This document shows positions 42,086 through 50,591 of a DNA stretch of 64,000 bases, piece after piece. The notes under the pieces were generated by a model. The model had not been told where the DNA came from and ran no database searches. It saw only the letters and a program-made list of their open reading frames with translations. Source of the DNA: Streptomyces sp. 2114.4. Lineage in GTDB: Bacteria > Actinomycetota > Actinomycetes > Streptomycetales > Streptomycetaceae. Both the position numbers and the translations under genes were made by a program. The stretch lies in the NCBI RefSeq assembly GCF_900187385.1, contig NZ_FYEY01000001.1:1550001-1614000 (forward strand), written 5' to 3'. Numbering within the stretch: position 1 is the first letter of the stretch; each line of letters opens with the position of its first letter.

Positions 42086-42100
42086 TTCCGCATTGCGGAA
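42086..42100. promoter_or_regulatory. TTCCGC-ATT-GCGGAA palindrome
   Basis: A perfect 6-bp inverted repeat around ATT, about 100 nt before the lipoprotein gene and 235 nt before ALDH. The form resembles operators of IclR-family proteins; no IclR gene is in the window. Confidence 0.45.
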
Positions 42101-42196
42101 ACATGCCGAATGGGGTCACCATCGGGCATCTCGCACTGAGGGCTGGGCCCGTCAACGGCTCCCGCCCTCGGCCAACACCCGATACCTGAGGTTCAC

Positions 42197-42778
42197 ATGC
42201 GTCTGCACCGTCTGCGCCACCTCGTCCCGCTCGGCGCCGCCCTGGCCTTCCTCCTTTCCGGCTGCGCCGACGGCGCGGAGAAAGAGAGCCCGGGTCAGGC
42301 CACCGCTTCGGCAAAGGCCCCGGCGACAGCGGAAGAGCCGAGGACTTCCGCACCGGACCGCGGCAGGCCATGGGAACCCGACGATGCCTTGCAACGCGCG
42401 GAACGGGCTTTGGACGCTTATGACGACGACGGCAGCCGCCCGGAACGCGCCGAGGCCGGGTCCGCGCATCTCGCGAGCGGAGTGAACAAGACGTTCCAGG
42501 CACCGGGGAAGCGGTGGTACCGCCTCGACATCACCTGTGACGCAGCGGGCGTTGACGAACTCACCCTGACCCTGACACGCGGCAGCAGGGAACAGGCCTA
42601 TGGCATCGGCTGCGGGGACCGTGAGGCCGATCAGTTCAACATCCCGCCGGGTGCCCCCTTCACAGCCCGCGTCGAAACGGTCCGGAGCGTCCCCGGCCTG
42701 GTCCTGTGGCGCCTGAACACCGTCGCTCCGGGCGATGTGGACGGATGCGCTGACGACATCGAGGGCTGCGGCGGCTGA
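42197..42778 (+). CDS. hypothetical lipoprotein
   Basis: 193 residues. The signal peptide LRHLVPLGAALAFLLSGC ends in a lipobox (LLSGC), so Cys25 would be lipidated and the protein anchored outside the membrane. A Ser/Thr/Ala/Pro-rich linker leads to a domain with YRLDITCDAAG, YGIGCGDREADQFNIP and CADDIEGC, whose Cys could form two disulfides. No enzyme motif. Function unknown; the ligand-binding look of the C-terminal domain is only suggestive. Confidence 0.8.
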   Translation: MRLHRLRHLVPLGAALAFLLSGCADGAEKESPGQATASAKAPATAEEPRTSAPDRGRPWEPDDALQRAERALDAYDDDGSRPERAEAGSAHLASGVNKTFQAPGKRWYRLDITCDAAGVDELTLTLTRGSREQAYGIGCGDREADQFNIPPGAPFTARVETVRSVPGLVLWRLNTVAPGDVDGCADDIEGCGG

Positions 42779-42783
42779 ACCAG

Positions 42784-42798
42784 GAACGCTCCGCGTTC
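42784..42798 (+). terminator. short hairpin after the lipoprotein gene
   Basis: GAACGC and GCGTTC pair around TCC, followed by TTG, six bases after the stop codon. A weak terminator candidate. Confidence 0.45.
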
Positions 42799-42989
42799 TT
42801 GTGGCGGTCGAACCCGGTCTGACCACTTCGCCCCCGAAGGCGCCCCCGCCCTCCCCCTCGGCGGACGGCTTGCGCCTTCCCTCGATGACGCCGATGCATC
42901 CTGCCGCCGGTCCGCTCACGGCCCCTTGGGACGGGCGGGCGGAGCACCGGTGCCCTTGCCCACCCGCCCCGGCCCGGCCTCGTCGGTAC

Positions 42990-43890
42990 CCGAAGCGGGC
43001 ACCCCGCCCGCGCCGGGTGCGGTTTCGCCACCCCGCACCCCCGCCCGTACGCGCCGCCATCGCGCCCGAGGCCAGCAGCAGCGCCCCGAGCAGGACGAAA
43101 GGCGCCGCGGTGCCCGCGAGTCCGGCCAGCAGGCCGGCGGGGGCGGCGACCTGGCCGAGCCGGTTGCCGGTCAGGCGGAGCGCCAGTGCCGTGCTGCGGG
43201 CCCGGTCGGGAGCGGCCTGGACGACCGTCGTCATCGACAGCGGCTGGCCGACGCCGAGACAGAAGCCGAGCGCGAGGAGCATCGCCGCCAGTGCCGCCAC
43301 CGGAACCGGCAGCACCAGGCCCATGCACAGCAGACCGGCCAGCGCACAGCTGCCGGCCATCAGCGCGGTGCGCCCCAGCCACCGGATCATCGGCGTCATC
43401 ACCAGCCGGCAGGCGATGGTGGCCGCGGCCCGCAGGCTGAGCAGCAGGCGCGCTGCGGCGGGCGACGATCGACTGGGCACCGATGACGAAGCAGAGGTGC
43501 CCCAGCCCCATCACCCCGCTCCAGGCGGCCATCACGGGCAGCGAACCGGCCAGACCGCTGAGCGCACAGCCCCCCACTGATCAGCGCCACCCCGACGACC
43601 AGCAGTGGAGCACAGCGGCCGTGGTCGGTACGACGGCCGAGCGGGACGGCGACGAGCAGCGGGAGCAGGGCGTAGACGGCAGTGATCACGCCGATGGCCC
43701 GCTCTTCCCCAAGCTCTCAACTACGTTCGAGCAGGGGAGACCCCAACCCCCAGCGCGAGGGCCCGGTAGGAGACGGCAGGCCTGGCCATGCTCACCGCTC
43801 CTTGGGCGAAGGAGAAGGTGACGACCAGGCGCAGCAGCCAGCTCCTGCCGGGCCTCGCGCTGCCGGTGACGGTGCCGGCGCCGTTGTGGG
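42990..43890 (-). pseudogene. broken MFS transporter gene
   Basis: Pieces of one transporter are spread over different frames on the minus strand. In order: SWLLRLVVTFSFAQGAVSMA (about 43855-43750), ITAVYALLPLLVAVPLGRR and following (43689-43572), CALSGLAGSLPVMAAWSG (43570-43463), and RLVMTPMIRWLGRTALMAG through LLLASGAMAARTGGG (about 43450-43030). At least two frameshifts and a stop interrupt it, and a repeat element separates the first two pieces. It lies right after the CitMHS gene. It cannot give a full protein unless the assembly is wrong. Confidence 0.75.
43705..43747. repeat. short repeat element inside the MFS pseudogene
   Basis: The segment with CCCCAAGCTCTC and GTTCGAGCAGGGGAGACCCC resembles a palindromic element common in Streptomyces genomes. 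It lies exactly between the first two fragments of the transporter, one of several disruptions. Confidence 0.5.
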
Positions 43891-43900
43891 TGCCGGTCTT

Positions 43901-45412
43901 CTAGAGGATGCCGAAGAGCACACCGGCGCCCAGGACCACCAGGGAGGTCAGCGCGGCCCACTTGACGGTGAACTTGGTGTGGTCACCGAACTCGACCTTG
44001 GCCATGCCGACGAGGACGTAGACGGCGGGGACCAGCGGGCTGGACATGTGCAGGGCCTGTCCCACGAGGGAGGCACGGGCGATCTCGATGGGGGCCACGC
44101 CGTGGGCGGCGCCGGCCTCGGCGAGGATCGGCACGATACCGAAGTAGAAACCGTCGTTGGACATGAAGTAGGTCAGCGGGATGCTGAGGACGCCGGTGAC
44201 GATGCCCATGTGCGGGCCGAGCGCGTCGGGGATGCCGCTGACCAGCCAGCGGGCCATGTGCTCGACCATGCCCGTGCCGGTGAGCACACCGGTGAAGACG
44301 GCGGCGGCGAAGACCATTCCGGACACATTGAGCACGTTCTCGGCGTGCGCGGCGACGCGGGCCTTCTGGTCCTTCATGTGCGGGAAGTTGACGGTCAGGG
44401 CGAGGGCCGCGCCGAGGAGGAAGAGGACCGGGATCGGCAGGGCCTGCAGGATCAGCAGGGTGAGCAGCGCGACGGTGAGCGCGGCGTTGAACCAGTAGAG
44501 CTTGGGGCGCAGGGTGGCCCGCTGCGGGTCCAGGACCTGGAGGCCTTCGTCGGTGTCGGTGCGGGTGCCACCGTCGCTGTGGCTGTCGCTGTCGCTGTCG
44601 GCATCGGCGTCGGCCTGGCTGGCGGAGCCGGTGCCCGCGCCGCCGGTGCCCCGCTGCGCACCGCCGCCGGCGGTCGCCGTGCCACCGGCGCCCCCCGCGC
44701 CGCCGGCACCCGCGCCGACCAGCACCTGCTCGGTCTCCTTCGCGCTCTCCCGCTCGTCCGCGGCCCCGGCCACCAGCCGGGTGTCGCCGAGGGTCAGCGT
44801 GCCGAGCCGCTTGCGCTCGCGCCGGCCGAGGACGTACGCGAGGGCGAACACCGCGACCAGGCCGACGGCCAGGGCCGGGATCATCGGGACGAAGATGTCG
44901 CCGGCGTCGAGCTTGAGAGCGGTGGCGGCGCGGGCGGTCGGTCCGCCCCAGGGGAGGGTGTTCATCACGCCGTTGGCGGTGGCGGCGACACCGGTCATGA
45001 CGACGAGGCTCATCTTCAGCCGCTTGTAGAGCGGGTAGAGCGCCGAGACGGTGATCATGAAGGTGGTGGAGCCGTCGCCGTCGAGCGAGACGATCGCGGC
45101 GAGCAGGGCCGTGCCGAGCACCACCCGCACCGGGTCGGCCTTGCAGAACCTCAGGATGCCGCGGACGACCGGGTCGAAGAGCCCGACGTCGATCATCACC
45201 CCGAAGTAGATGATGGCGAACATCAGCATCGCGGCCGTGGGGGCCAGGTCGCCGATGCCCTTGAGGACGTAGTCGCCCAGGTGCGCGCCCTGTCCGACCA
45301 GGACGCAGAACAGCGCGGGGATGAGCACCAGCGCGGCCATCGGTGACATCTTCTTCATCATGATCAGCGCCAGGAAGGCGGCGATCATGACGAATCCGAG
45401 GATTGTCAGCAT
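43901..45412 (-). CDS. CitMHS-family citrate/metal-complex transporter
   Basis: 503 residues with about 12 helices and no signal peptide. Marks of the citrate-Mg/Ca:H+ symporters are KKMSPMAALVLIPALFCVLVG, VSLDGDGSTTFMITVSAL and LPWGGPTARAATALKLD, repeated in the second half as SNDGFYFGIVPILAEAGAAHG. The large central loop (about 225-290) is low complexity: Gly/Ala repeats, then alternating Asp-Ala and Asp-Ser. GAGGT stands 7 nt before the ATG, and the leader can form a CTGCC/GGCAG hairpin. The divergent TetR gene is a possible regulator. Confidence 0.92.
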   Translation of the reverse strand: MLTILGFVMIAAFLALIMMKKMSPMAALVLIPALFCVLVGQGAHLGDYVLKGIGDLAPTAAMLMFAIIYFGVMIDVGLFDPVVRGILRFCKADPVRVVLGTALLAAIVSLDGDGSTTFMITVSALYPLYKRLKMSLVVMTGVAATANGVMNTLPWGGPTARAATALKLDAGDIFVPMIPALAVGLVAVFALAYVLGRRERKRLGTLTLGDTRLVAGAADERESAKETEQVLVGAGAGGAGGAGGTATAGGGAQRGTGGAGTGSASQADADADSDSDSHSDGGTRTDTDEGLQVLDPQRATLRPKLYWFNAALTVALLTLLILQALPIPVLFLLGAALALTVNFPHMKDQKARVAAHAENVLNVSGMVFAAAVFTGVLTGTGMVEHMARWLVSGIPDALGPHMGIVTGVLSIPLTYFMSNDGFYFGIVPILAEAGAAHGVAPIEIARASLVGQALHMSSPLVPAVYVLVGMAKVEFGDHTKFTVKWAALTSLVVLGAGVLFGIL

Positions 45413-45487
45413 TAGGGGTACCTCACGTTCGCCCTTGAACAGCTGCCGGGGGGTGGCAGTTCAGGCGACGGTAGGTCCCCTTAACTT

Positions 45488-45497
45488 TTGTTAACAA
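45488..45497. promoter_or_regulatory. TTGTTAACAA palindrome before CitMHS
   Basis: A perfect 10-bp palindrome in an AT-rich stretch, 76 nt before the CitMHS start. It is the likely regulator or promoter region of that gene; the factor is unknown. Confidence 0.4.
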
Positions 45498-45630
45498 GGT
45501 CTTGACACGCGAGCAATACGAGCAAAACCCCAGGTCAATACGGATCTCACCGGACGGGCGTGCGCACAACCGGCAACCTGCCGCCGACCGGAGCGCCGGG
45601 ACGCGGCACCGCCGGAGCCCGGCCGACCCC

Positions 45631-46317
45631 TCACACCTCCACCGTCTTCCCCTCCGCCGTCTCCCCGTCCCCCGAGACCGCCGCGTCCAGATAGCGCGCC
45701 AGGTAGGCCCGGAGCAGTTCCTTGGTCTCCGTGACGATGGCGGGGTCGCCGGCCGGGTCCGTGCGGAAGGCGAGCTGGAGCAGCGCGTCGGCCGTCTCGA
45801 CAGCGACCAGGAAGGCGGTGCGCAGCCGCTCGTCGGCGGTGTCCAGGCCGAGCGGGCCGGCGAGGAGGGCGCGCAACCGGTCGGCGACCTCGTCATTGGC
45901 CTGCCGGGAGGCGTGCGGGGCGGGGACGGTGAACTCCACCAGGGCGAAGCCCGGCATCGTCCGCTTCATGGCGAGGTATTCGTCGACCACCACGTCCATC
46001 GCGTGGCGCCACTGGAGCGGCCGGCCGGCCGGGGCGGTCAGCCGGGCGGTGATGCGGTCCGCGTAGGCGTCGAGATTGCGCCGGGCCAGGGCCTTGGCCA
46101 TGGCGCGCTTGTTGGGGAAGAAGCGGTAGACGGAGCCGATCGGGACGCCCGCGCGGCCGGCCACGGCCCGGGTGCTCAGCTCGTCGTATCCGGTCTCGTC
46201 CAGGACTTCGGCACACGCATCGAGGATTCTGGCCAGCCGCTGGGCGCTGCGCTGCTGGACGGGTGCACGGCGCAGGGAGGCGGGCGGGGGGCCGGGGCGA
46301 GGGGTCGGCTGCTGCAC
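45631..46317 (-). CDS. TetR-family regulator next to hmgA
   Basis: 228 residues. The helix-turn-helix is RILDACAEVLDETGYDELSTRAVAGRAGVPIGSVYRFFPNKRAMAKAL; the C-terminal domain is of the TetR group with VVVDEYLAMKRTMPGFALVEF. The GTG at 46317 is the best start, because the protein up to the HTH is Pro-rich but otherwise too long. It is transcribed divergently from the homogentisate dioxygenase operon, whose promoter has a 24-bp inverted repeat, so it may control it. A second local regulator (GntR) is downstream of the dioxygenase. Confidence 0.82.
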   Translation of the reverse strand: MQQPTPRPGPPPASLRRAPVQQRSAQRLARILDACAEVLDETGYDELSTRAVAGRAGVPIGSVYRFFPNKRAMAKALARRNLDAYADRITARLTAPAGRPLQWRHAMDVVVDEYLAMKRTMPGFALVEFTVPAPHASRQANDEVADRLRALLAGPLGLDTADERLRTAFLVAVETADALLQLAFRTDPAGDPAIVTETKELLRAYLARYLDAAVSGDGETAEGKTVEV

Positions 46318-46476
46318 CCGTCCATCCTGCCCGCCGCCCCGACGGGCGTGAGCGCCATCGCCGCGATCCGGCCCACCGGAGCCGGCCACCTGCTGACCGC
46401 AGCGAACCGGCCCCGTCCGGCCGCCCCGGCATCCGACCGACCGGCGCGATCCGGCCGACGCGGCCGGGAGCCTCCG

Positions 46477-46518
46477 TTGACGCCCCCCGACAGCAATCCT
46501 AAGGTCTTGCATAGGATT
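46477..46518 (+). promoter_or_regulatory. hmgA promoter and operator
   Basis: TTGACG (46477-46482), exactly 17 bp, then TAAGGT (46500-46505). A perfect inverted repeat AATCCTA-N10-TAGGATT (46495-46518) covers the -10 box and the predicted transcription start. Repression by the divergent TetR or the downstream GntR is expected. Confidence 0.7.
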
Positions 46519-46540
46519 CCTTGAGCGGCGGGAGCACGCG

Positions 46541-47890
46541 ATGGCAGGCACGGGCAACGAGCAGGCGAGGAAGACGGCCGAAGGGCTGGCGTACAGCACC
46601 GGCTTCGGCAACGAGCACAGCTCGGAGGCCGTCCCCGGCGCGCTGCCGGTGGGCCGCAACTCCCCCCAGCGCGCACCGCTCGGCCTGTATGCCGAACAGC
46701 TCAGCGGGTCCGCTTTCACCGAACCGCGCGGCCACAACCACCGCTCCTGGCTCTACCGCATCCGCCCGTCCGCCGCGCATCCGCCGTTCGTCCGGGCCGG
46801 GCAGCGCGGCGTCCGCTCGGCGCCGTTCACCGACTGCACCCCCGACCCCAACCGGCTGCGCTGGAACCCGCTGCCCGCGCCCGCCGGCCCGACCGACTTC
46901 CTGGACGGGCTGTGGACGCTGGGCGGCAACGGCGACGCCACCCAGCGCACGGGCATGGCCGTCCACCTCTACAGCGCCAACACCTCCATGGAACGGCGGG
47001 TGTTCGGCAACGCGGACGGCGAGCTGCTGATCGTGCCGGAACGCGGCGGGCTGCTGCTGCGCACCGAACTCGGCCTGCTGCACGCCGAACCGGGCGAGGT
47101 GGCGTTGATCCCGCGCGGCATCCGCTTCCGCGTCGAGCTGCTGGACACCGCACCCGACGGCGGGCAGAGCCCGGCCGCCCGCGGCTACGTCTGCGAGAAC
47201 TACGGCCGCCCCTTCCAGCTCCCCGATCTGGGCCCGATCGGCGCCAACGGGCTGGCCAACGCCCGCGACTTCCGCGCCCCGGTCGCCGCCTACGAGGACG
47301 TCGAGGGCCCCGTCGAGGTCGTGAACAAGTTCTGCGGCCACCTCTGGACGGCCACCTACGACCATTCACCGCTGGACGTCGTCGCCTGGCACGGCAACCA
47401 CGTCCCCTACGTCTACGACCTGCGCCGCTTCAATGTCATCGGCTCGATCAGCTACGACCACCCCGACCCGTCGATCTTCACCGTGCTCACCGCGCCCTCC
47501 GACACCCCGGGGCTGGCGGGCGTCGACTTCGTGGCCTTCGCGCCGCGCTGGCTGGTCGGCGAGGACACCTTCCGGCCGCCGTACTTCCACCGCAATGTGA
47601 TGACCGAGTACATGGGGCTGATCGAAGGCGCCTACGACGCCAAAGCGGAGGGCTTCGTTCCGGGCGGGGGCTCACTGCACAACATGATGTCGGCGCACGG
47701 GCCCGACCGGGAGACCTTCGACCGGGCGAGCGCCGCCGAGCTGCGGCCGCAGAAGATCGACGACGGACTGGCCTTCATGTTCGAGACCCGCTGGCCGCTG
47801 ACGCTGACCGAACAGGCCCGGGACGCCGGCCATCTGCAGCGCGGCTACGACGACGTATGGCAGGGTCTGCAACGTCATTTCCGCCCGTGA
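46541..47890 (+). CDS. hmgA: homogentisate 1,2-dioxygenase
   Basis: 449 residues, full length. The start [46 protein letters not shown] and the iron-site region GTPF-type [32 protein letters not shown] are characteristic. It opens the ring of homogentisate to maleylacetoacetate in tyrosine and phenylalanine breakdown, using Fe(II) in the cytoplasm. A GGGAGCA precedes the ATG by 4 nt. The GntR regulator follows after 16 nt, so regulator and enzyme share one message. The partner genes hppD, fahA and maiA are not in the window. Confidence 0.94.
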   Translation: MAGTGNEQARKTAEGLAYSTGFGNEHSSEAVPGALPVGRNSPQRAPLGLYAEQLSGSAFTEPRGHNHRSWLYRIRPSAAHPPFVRAGQRGVRSAPFTDCTPDPNRLRWNPLPAPAGPTDFLDGLWTLGGNGDATQRTGMAVHLYSANTSMERRVFGNADGELLIVPERGGLLLRTELGLLHAEPGEVALIPRGIRFRVELLDTAPDGGQSPAARGYVCENYGRPFQLPDLGPIGANGLANARDFRAPVAAYEDVEGPVEVVNKFCGHLWTATYDHSPLDVVAWHGNHVPYVYDLRRFNVIGSISYDHPDPSIFTVLTAPSDTPGLAGVDFVAFAPRWLVGEDTFRPPYFHRNVMTEYMGLIEGAYDAKAEGFVPGGGSLHNMMSAHGPDRETFDRASAAELRPQKIDDGLAFMFETRWPLTLTEQARDAGHLQRGYDDVWQGLQRHFRP

Positions 47891-47906
47891 CACCGGGGAA
47901 CGCCTC

Positions 47907-48653
47907 GTGACCACCTTCGCTCCCGACTCGCTCGCCCTGAACCGCAAGCTGCCGCTGTGGTACCAGGTCTCGCAGTCGTTGCGCGCCTCCATACTCGGCC
48001 GCTCGCCCGAGGCGCCGCTGCGGCTGCCCACCGAGGACGCGCTCGCCGCACACTACGGCGTGAGCGTGCTGACCATGCGCCAGGCCCTCAAGGAGCTGGA
48101 GGCGGAGGGCCTGATCAGCCGGCACCGGCGCCGTGGCACCTTCATCGAGCCGAGCGCCCGGCGCGGTGCGCCGGTGCGGCTGCTGGGCTCGGTGGACACG
48201 ATCGTGGCCCAGCAGTCCGGGATGAGCACCGAACTGCTGGAGCACGGACCCACCGCGGTCCCGCCCGAACTGTCCGAGTATTTCCCGGACATGGCGGAGG
48301 TGGCCGGATTCCGCCGGCTGCGCAGCGACGAGGAGACCGGCGAGCCGACCAATCACGCACACAACTACGTACGCCCCGAGGTCGCCGAGCGGATCGATCC
48401 GGCGGATCTGCTGCGCTGGCCGATGACGAAGGTGCTGCGGGACGGGGTGGGCGTCCGGATCAGCCGGATCACCGACAGCGTCGAGGCCCGCCTGGCCGAC
48501 CCCGAGACCGCCCGCCTGCTGCAGGTTCCGCTGCTCAGCCCGATCCTGCACTACACGGGGGTCACCTACGGTGAGGATGGCGACGTGGTTGATGTCGCCC
48601 GGATTCATTACCGGGGCGACAGGTTCTCTTTCACGGTGACGCTTGAGGCGTAG
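47907..48653 (+). CDS. GntR/HutC-family regulator (UTRA domain)
   Basis: 248 residues. The N-terminal GntR winged helix is PLWYQVSQSLRASILGRSPEAPLRLPTEDALAAHYGVSVLTMRQALKELEAEGLISRHRRRGTF. The C-terminal UTRA domain (about 90-248), which binds small effectors, ends with VARIHYRGDRFSFTVTLE. GTG start with GGGA 7 nt upstream. It lies 16 nt after hmgA, so it probably senses an aromatic intermediate and controls that operon. Immediately after its stop comes one copy of the paired 3' element described separately. Confidence 0.9.
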   Translation: MTTFAPDSLALNRKLPLWYQVSQSLRASILGRSPEAPLRLPTEDALAAHYGVSVLTMRQALKELEAEGLISRHRRRGTFIEPSARRGAPVRLLGSVDTIVAQQSGMSTELLEHGPTAVPPELSEYFPDMAEVAGFRRLRSDEETGEPTNHAHNYVRPEVAERIDPADLLRWPMTKVLRDGVGVRISRITDSVEARLADPETARLLQVPLLSPILHYTGVTYGEDGDVVDVARIHYRGDRFSFTVTLEA

Positions 48654-48844
48654 CCGCTGCCCACGTTTTTGGCTTTCCCGCCGTGGGGGTTTCTCTTGCT
48701 TTCGCCTGGCGGCGGGCCGGGTCCGCTGCGCGGGGCTGTGGGTGCGGTGACGGACCTCCGGGGCAGGGGTGTGGGACTGCTTCGCTTTACGTCCCACACC
48801 CCCGCCCCTCCGGCCCGTCCCCTCCCGTGGGGGAGTGAGTGACG
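48654..48844 (+). ncRNA. structured 3' element, copy A (after the GntR gene)
   Basis: A GC-rich element of about 175 bp starting CGTTTTTGGCTTTCCCG near 48664. Its core hairpin has GGGGTGTGGGAC (48766-48777), a 13-nt loop TGCTTCGCTTTAC, and the exact complement (48791-48802), with a longer outer helix of GGGGC/GCCCC. A second copy with compensatory changes lies on the opposite strand at 48938-49155. It directly follows the GntR stop codon, so it is likely the 3' untranslated region and perhaps a terminator or a small RNA. Confidence 0.5.
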
Positions 48845-48937
48845 GTGAGTGGGGGCGCGCGAAGTTCGTAGCCAGTTCACTTCACTGTGAGTGACACGTG
48901 CACCGGACCACCTACCTGCACTCCCACCTGACTTTTC

Positions 48938-49155
48938 CCACCCCTCCACGGGAGGGGACGGGTCGGAGCGGGTGGGGGTGTCCGGACGTAAAGCGAAGCA
49001 GTCCGGACACCCCCACCCGCGGAGGCCCGTCACCGCACCCCGACAGCCCCGCGCAGCGGACCCGCCCCGCGCAGCGGACCCGCCCCGCGCAGCGGCACGG
49101 CCCGCCGCCAGGCGCACGCGCACGCGCAACGACGGGAAAGCCAAAAACGGGCCAA
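48938..49155 (-). ncRNA. structured 3' element, copy B (after the MFS gene)
   Basis: Read on the minus strand this equals copy A over most of its length, beginning with the same CGTTTTTGGCTTTCCCG near 49155 shortly after the MFS stop. The core stem is longer, 20 bp (48968-48987 with 49001-49020), with the same 13-nt loop. It carries two extra 18-bp units of a CCCCGCGCAGCGGACCCG repeat (49047-49098). It is oriented as the 3' end of the MFS mRNA. Confidence 0.5.
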
Positions 49156-49199
49156 GGCAAAGCGCAGCGAACCGGCGGGGCAGCCAAAACCGGAGGAGC

Positions 49200-50591
49200 T
49201 CAAATCCGTTCCAGGCTCCGCCCGGTACTCCGCGGCCCCAGCAACGCCACGTCCACGCACAGCAGCAGCATCAGCCCGGCCGAGCCGGTGAATACCGCGG
49301 CCGGGCCCAGGTCGTTCAGCACGCTCAGTGCCACGAACGGCAGCACGACCGACGTGAGCCGGGACAGGGAGTAGGCGATGCCGATCGCGCTGCTGCGCAG
49401 GGCGGTCGGGAAGATCTCGGTCTGGTAGACGTGGAAGGCGTTGGAGAAGACATTGCTGCACACCGTCAGCAGGAAGCCGAAGGTGACGACGGCCCAGGAG
49501 GCGGTGGCGAAACCGAAGGCCAGACCGCAGCCGACGATACCCAGTGCCGAGGCGATGATCAGCGTACGGCGTTCGATCCGGTCGATGAGCGGGACGGACA
49601 GCGCGGACCCGACCGGATAGCCGCAGAAGCTCAGCGCCGCGTACAGCAGCGACTCGGTGACGGTGTGGCCCTTCGCGGTGAGTACCACCGGTGCCAGCGA
49701 CCCGAAGCCGTAGTAGCCGACCGTCTGCAGCACCTGGAAGATCCACCACATGACGGTGCGCCGCCGCTGGTCGCCCCGGAACATCTCGGCCAGCGGCACC
49801 TTCCGCTCCGGTACGGTCTCCGCCTCCGGCACCGACGGCAGGCTGCCGCCGCTCTCCCGGGCCACCCGCTCCTCCAGCCCGGCCACGATCCGTTCGGCTT
49901 CCTCGCCGCGCCCCTGCACCACCAACCACCGCGGGGATTCCGGGAGTTGGCGGCGCATTACCTGGAGGAACCCGGCGCCCAGCGCTCCGGCGACCAGCAG
50001 CCAGCGCCAGCCCTCGACGCCCAGCGGCTGATGGGCGGCCACCAGCCGGGCGCCGAGCAGCGCGGCCACCGGAACGCCGAGGAACCCGAAGGTGTACGCA
50101 TGGGCGATATAGCGGCCGCGTACCGCCCGGGGCAGGAACTCCGCGAGATAGGTGTCGGCCAGCACGAGTTCGGCGCCCAGCCCCAGACCGGCCAGGAAGC
50201 GCAGCGCGAGGAACCAGGACAGGTCGGGGGCACAGGCGCACAGCAGCGAGAAGACCGAGTACGCCGCCAGGTTGATCAGGAACATCCGGCGCCGCCCGAA
50301 GCGGTCGGCGAGCACCGAGAGCACATTCGCGCCGACGAACATCCCGAGGAAGCCGGCGGCGATCACCCAGGACTTCGCAGTGGGCCCGAGGTGCCACTGT
50401 TCGGCGAGGGCCGTGGCCAGCACTCCGCCGAGGAAGATCTCGTAGAGGTCGAAGAAGGCCCCGATGCCGACGACGAGGGTGATCCGGCGGTGCCACCGGG
50501 ACGGCGGCAGCCGGTCCAGCCGTGCGGCGGCCCGGGTGCCGGTGGGGGTCCCCCCGCGCCGTTCAGGCGTGGGAGAGGTGGTGTCCGTCAT
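49200..50591 (-). CDS. MFS transporter, sugar/aromatic-acid symporter type
   Basis: 463 residues with 12 helices. The motif LADRFGRRRMFLIN after helix 2, PESPRWLVVQGRGEEAERIVAGLEE in the central loop and LIDRIERRTLIIAS in the second half mark the sugar porter/AAHS-type carriers. GGGGAGG stands 6 nt before the ATG. The N-terminal segment TSPTPERRGGTPTGT is encoded by an inserted palindromic repeat related to the one in the acyl-CoA ligase. It converges on the hmgA-GntR operon, so import of an aromatic acid is a reasonable but unproven guess. Confidence 0.9.
   Translation of the reverse strand: MTDTTSPTPERRGGTPTGTRAAARLDRLPPSRWHRRITLVVGIGAFFDLYEIFLGGVLATALAEQWHLGPTAKSWVIAAGFLGMFVGANVLSVLADRFGRRRMFLINLAAYSVFSLLCACAPDLSWFLALRFLAGLGLGAELVLADTYLAEFLPRAVRGRYIAHAYTFGFLGVPVAALLGARLVAAHQPLGVEGWRWLLVAGALGAGFLQVMRRQLPESPRWLVVQGRGEEAERIVAGLEERVARESGGSLPSVPEAETVPERKVPLAEMFRGDQRRRTVMWWIFQVLQTVGYYGFGSLAPVVLTAKGHTVTESLLYAALSFCGYPVGSALSVPLIDRIERRTLIIASALGIVGCGLAFGFATASWAVVTFGFLLTVCSNVFSNAFHVYQTEIFPTALRSSAIGIAYSLSRLTSVVLPFVALSVLNDLGPAAVFTGSAGLMLLLCVDVALLGPRSTGRSLERI
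50541..50583 (-). repeat. palindromic repeat in the MFS N-terminus
   Basis: Related to the repeat at 22921-22962: both share GTGGG-type ends and the internal CGCC-N4-AGGC core. Read on the minus strand it encodes PTPER, the same phase as PTPSR in the ligase. It adds residues before the first helix, where insertions are tolerated. Confidence 0.6.

Larger units (their letters stand above)
41852..42196. other. 345-bp divergent region between ALDH and lipoprotein genes
   Basis: No ORF of note. It contains the inverted repeat AAACTA-N7-TAGTTT (41887-41905) next to the ALDH gene, and near the centre TTCCGCATTGCGGAA (42086-42100), a perfect palindrome of the kind bound by IclR-type regulators. GAGG stands 5 nt before the lipoprotein ATG. 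Confidence 0.6.

Noticed and set aside
45503..45530. TTGACA at 45503 as a plus-strand promoter
   Set aside because: No acceptable -10 at 16-18 bp, and the next genes on both sides are on the minus strand.
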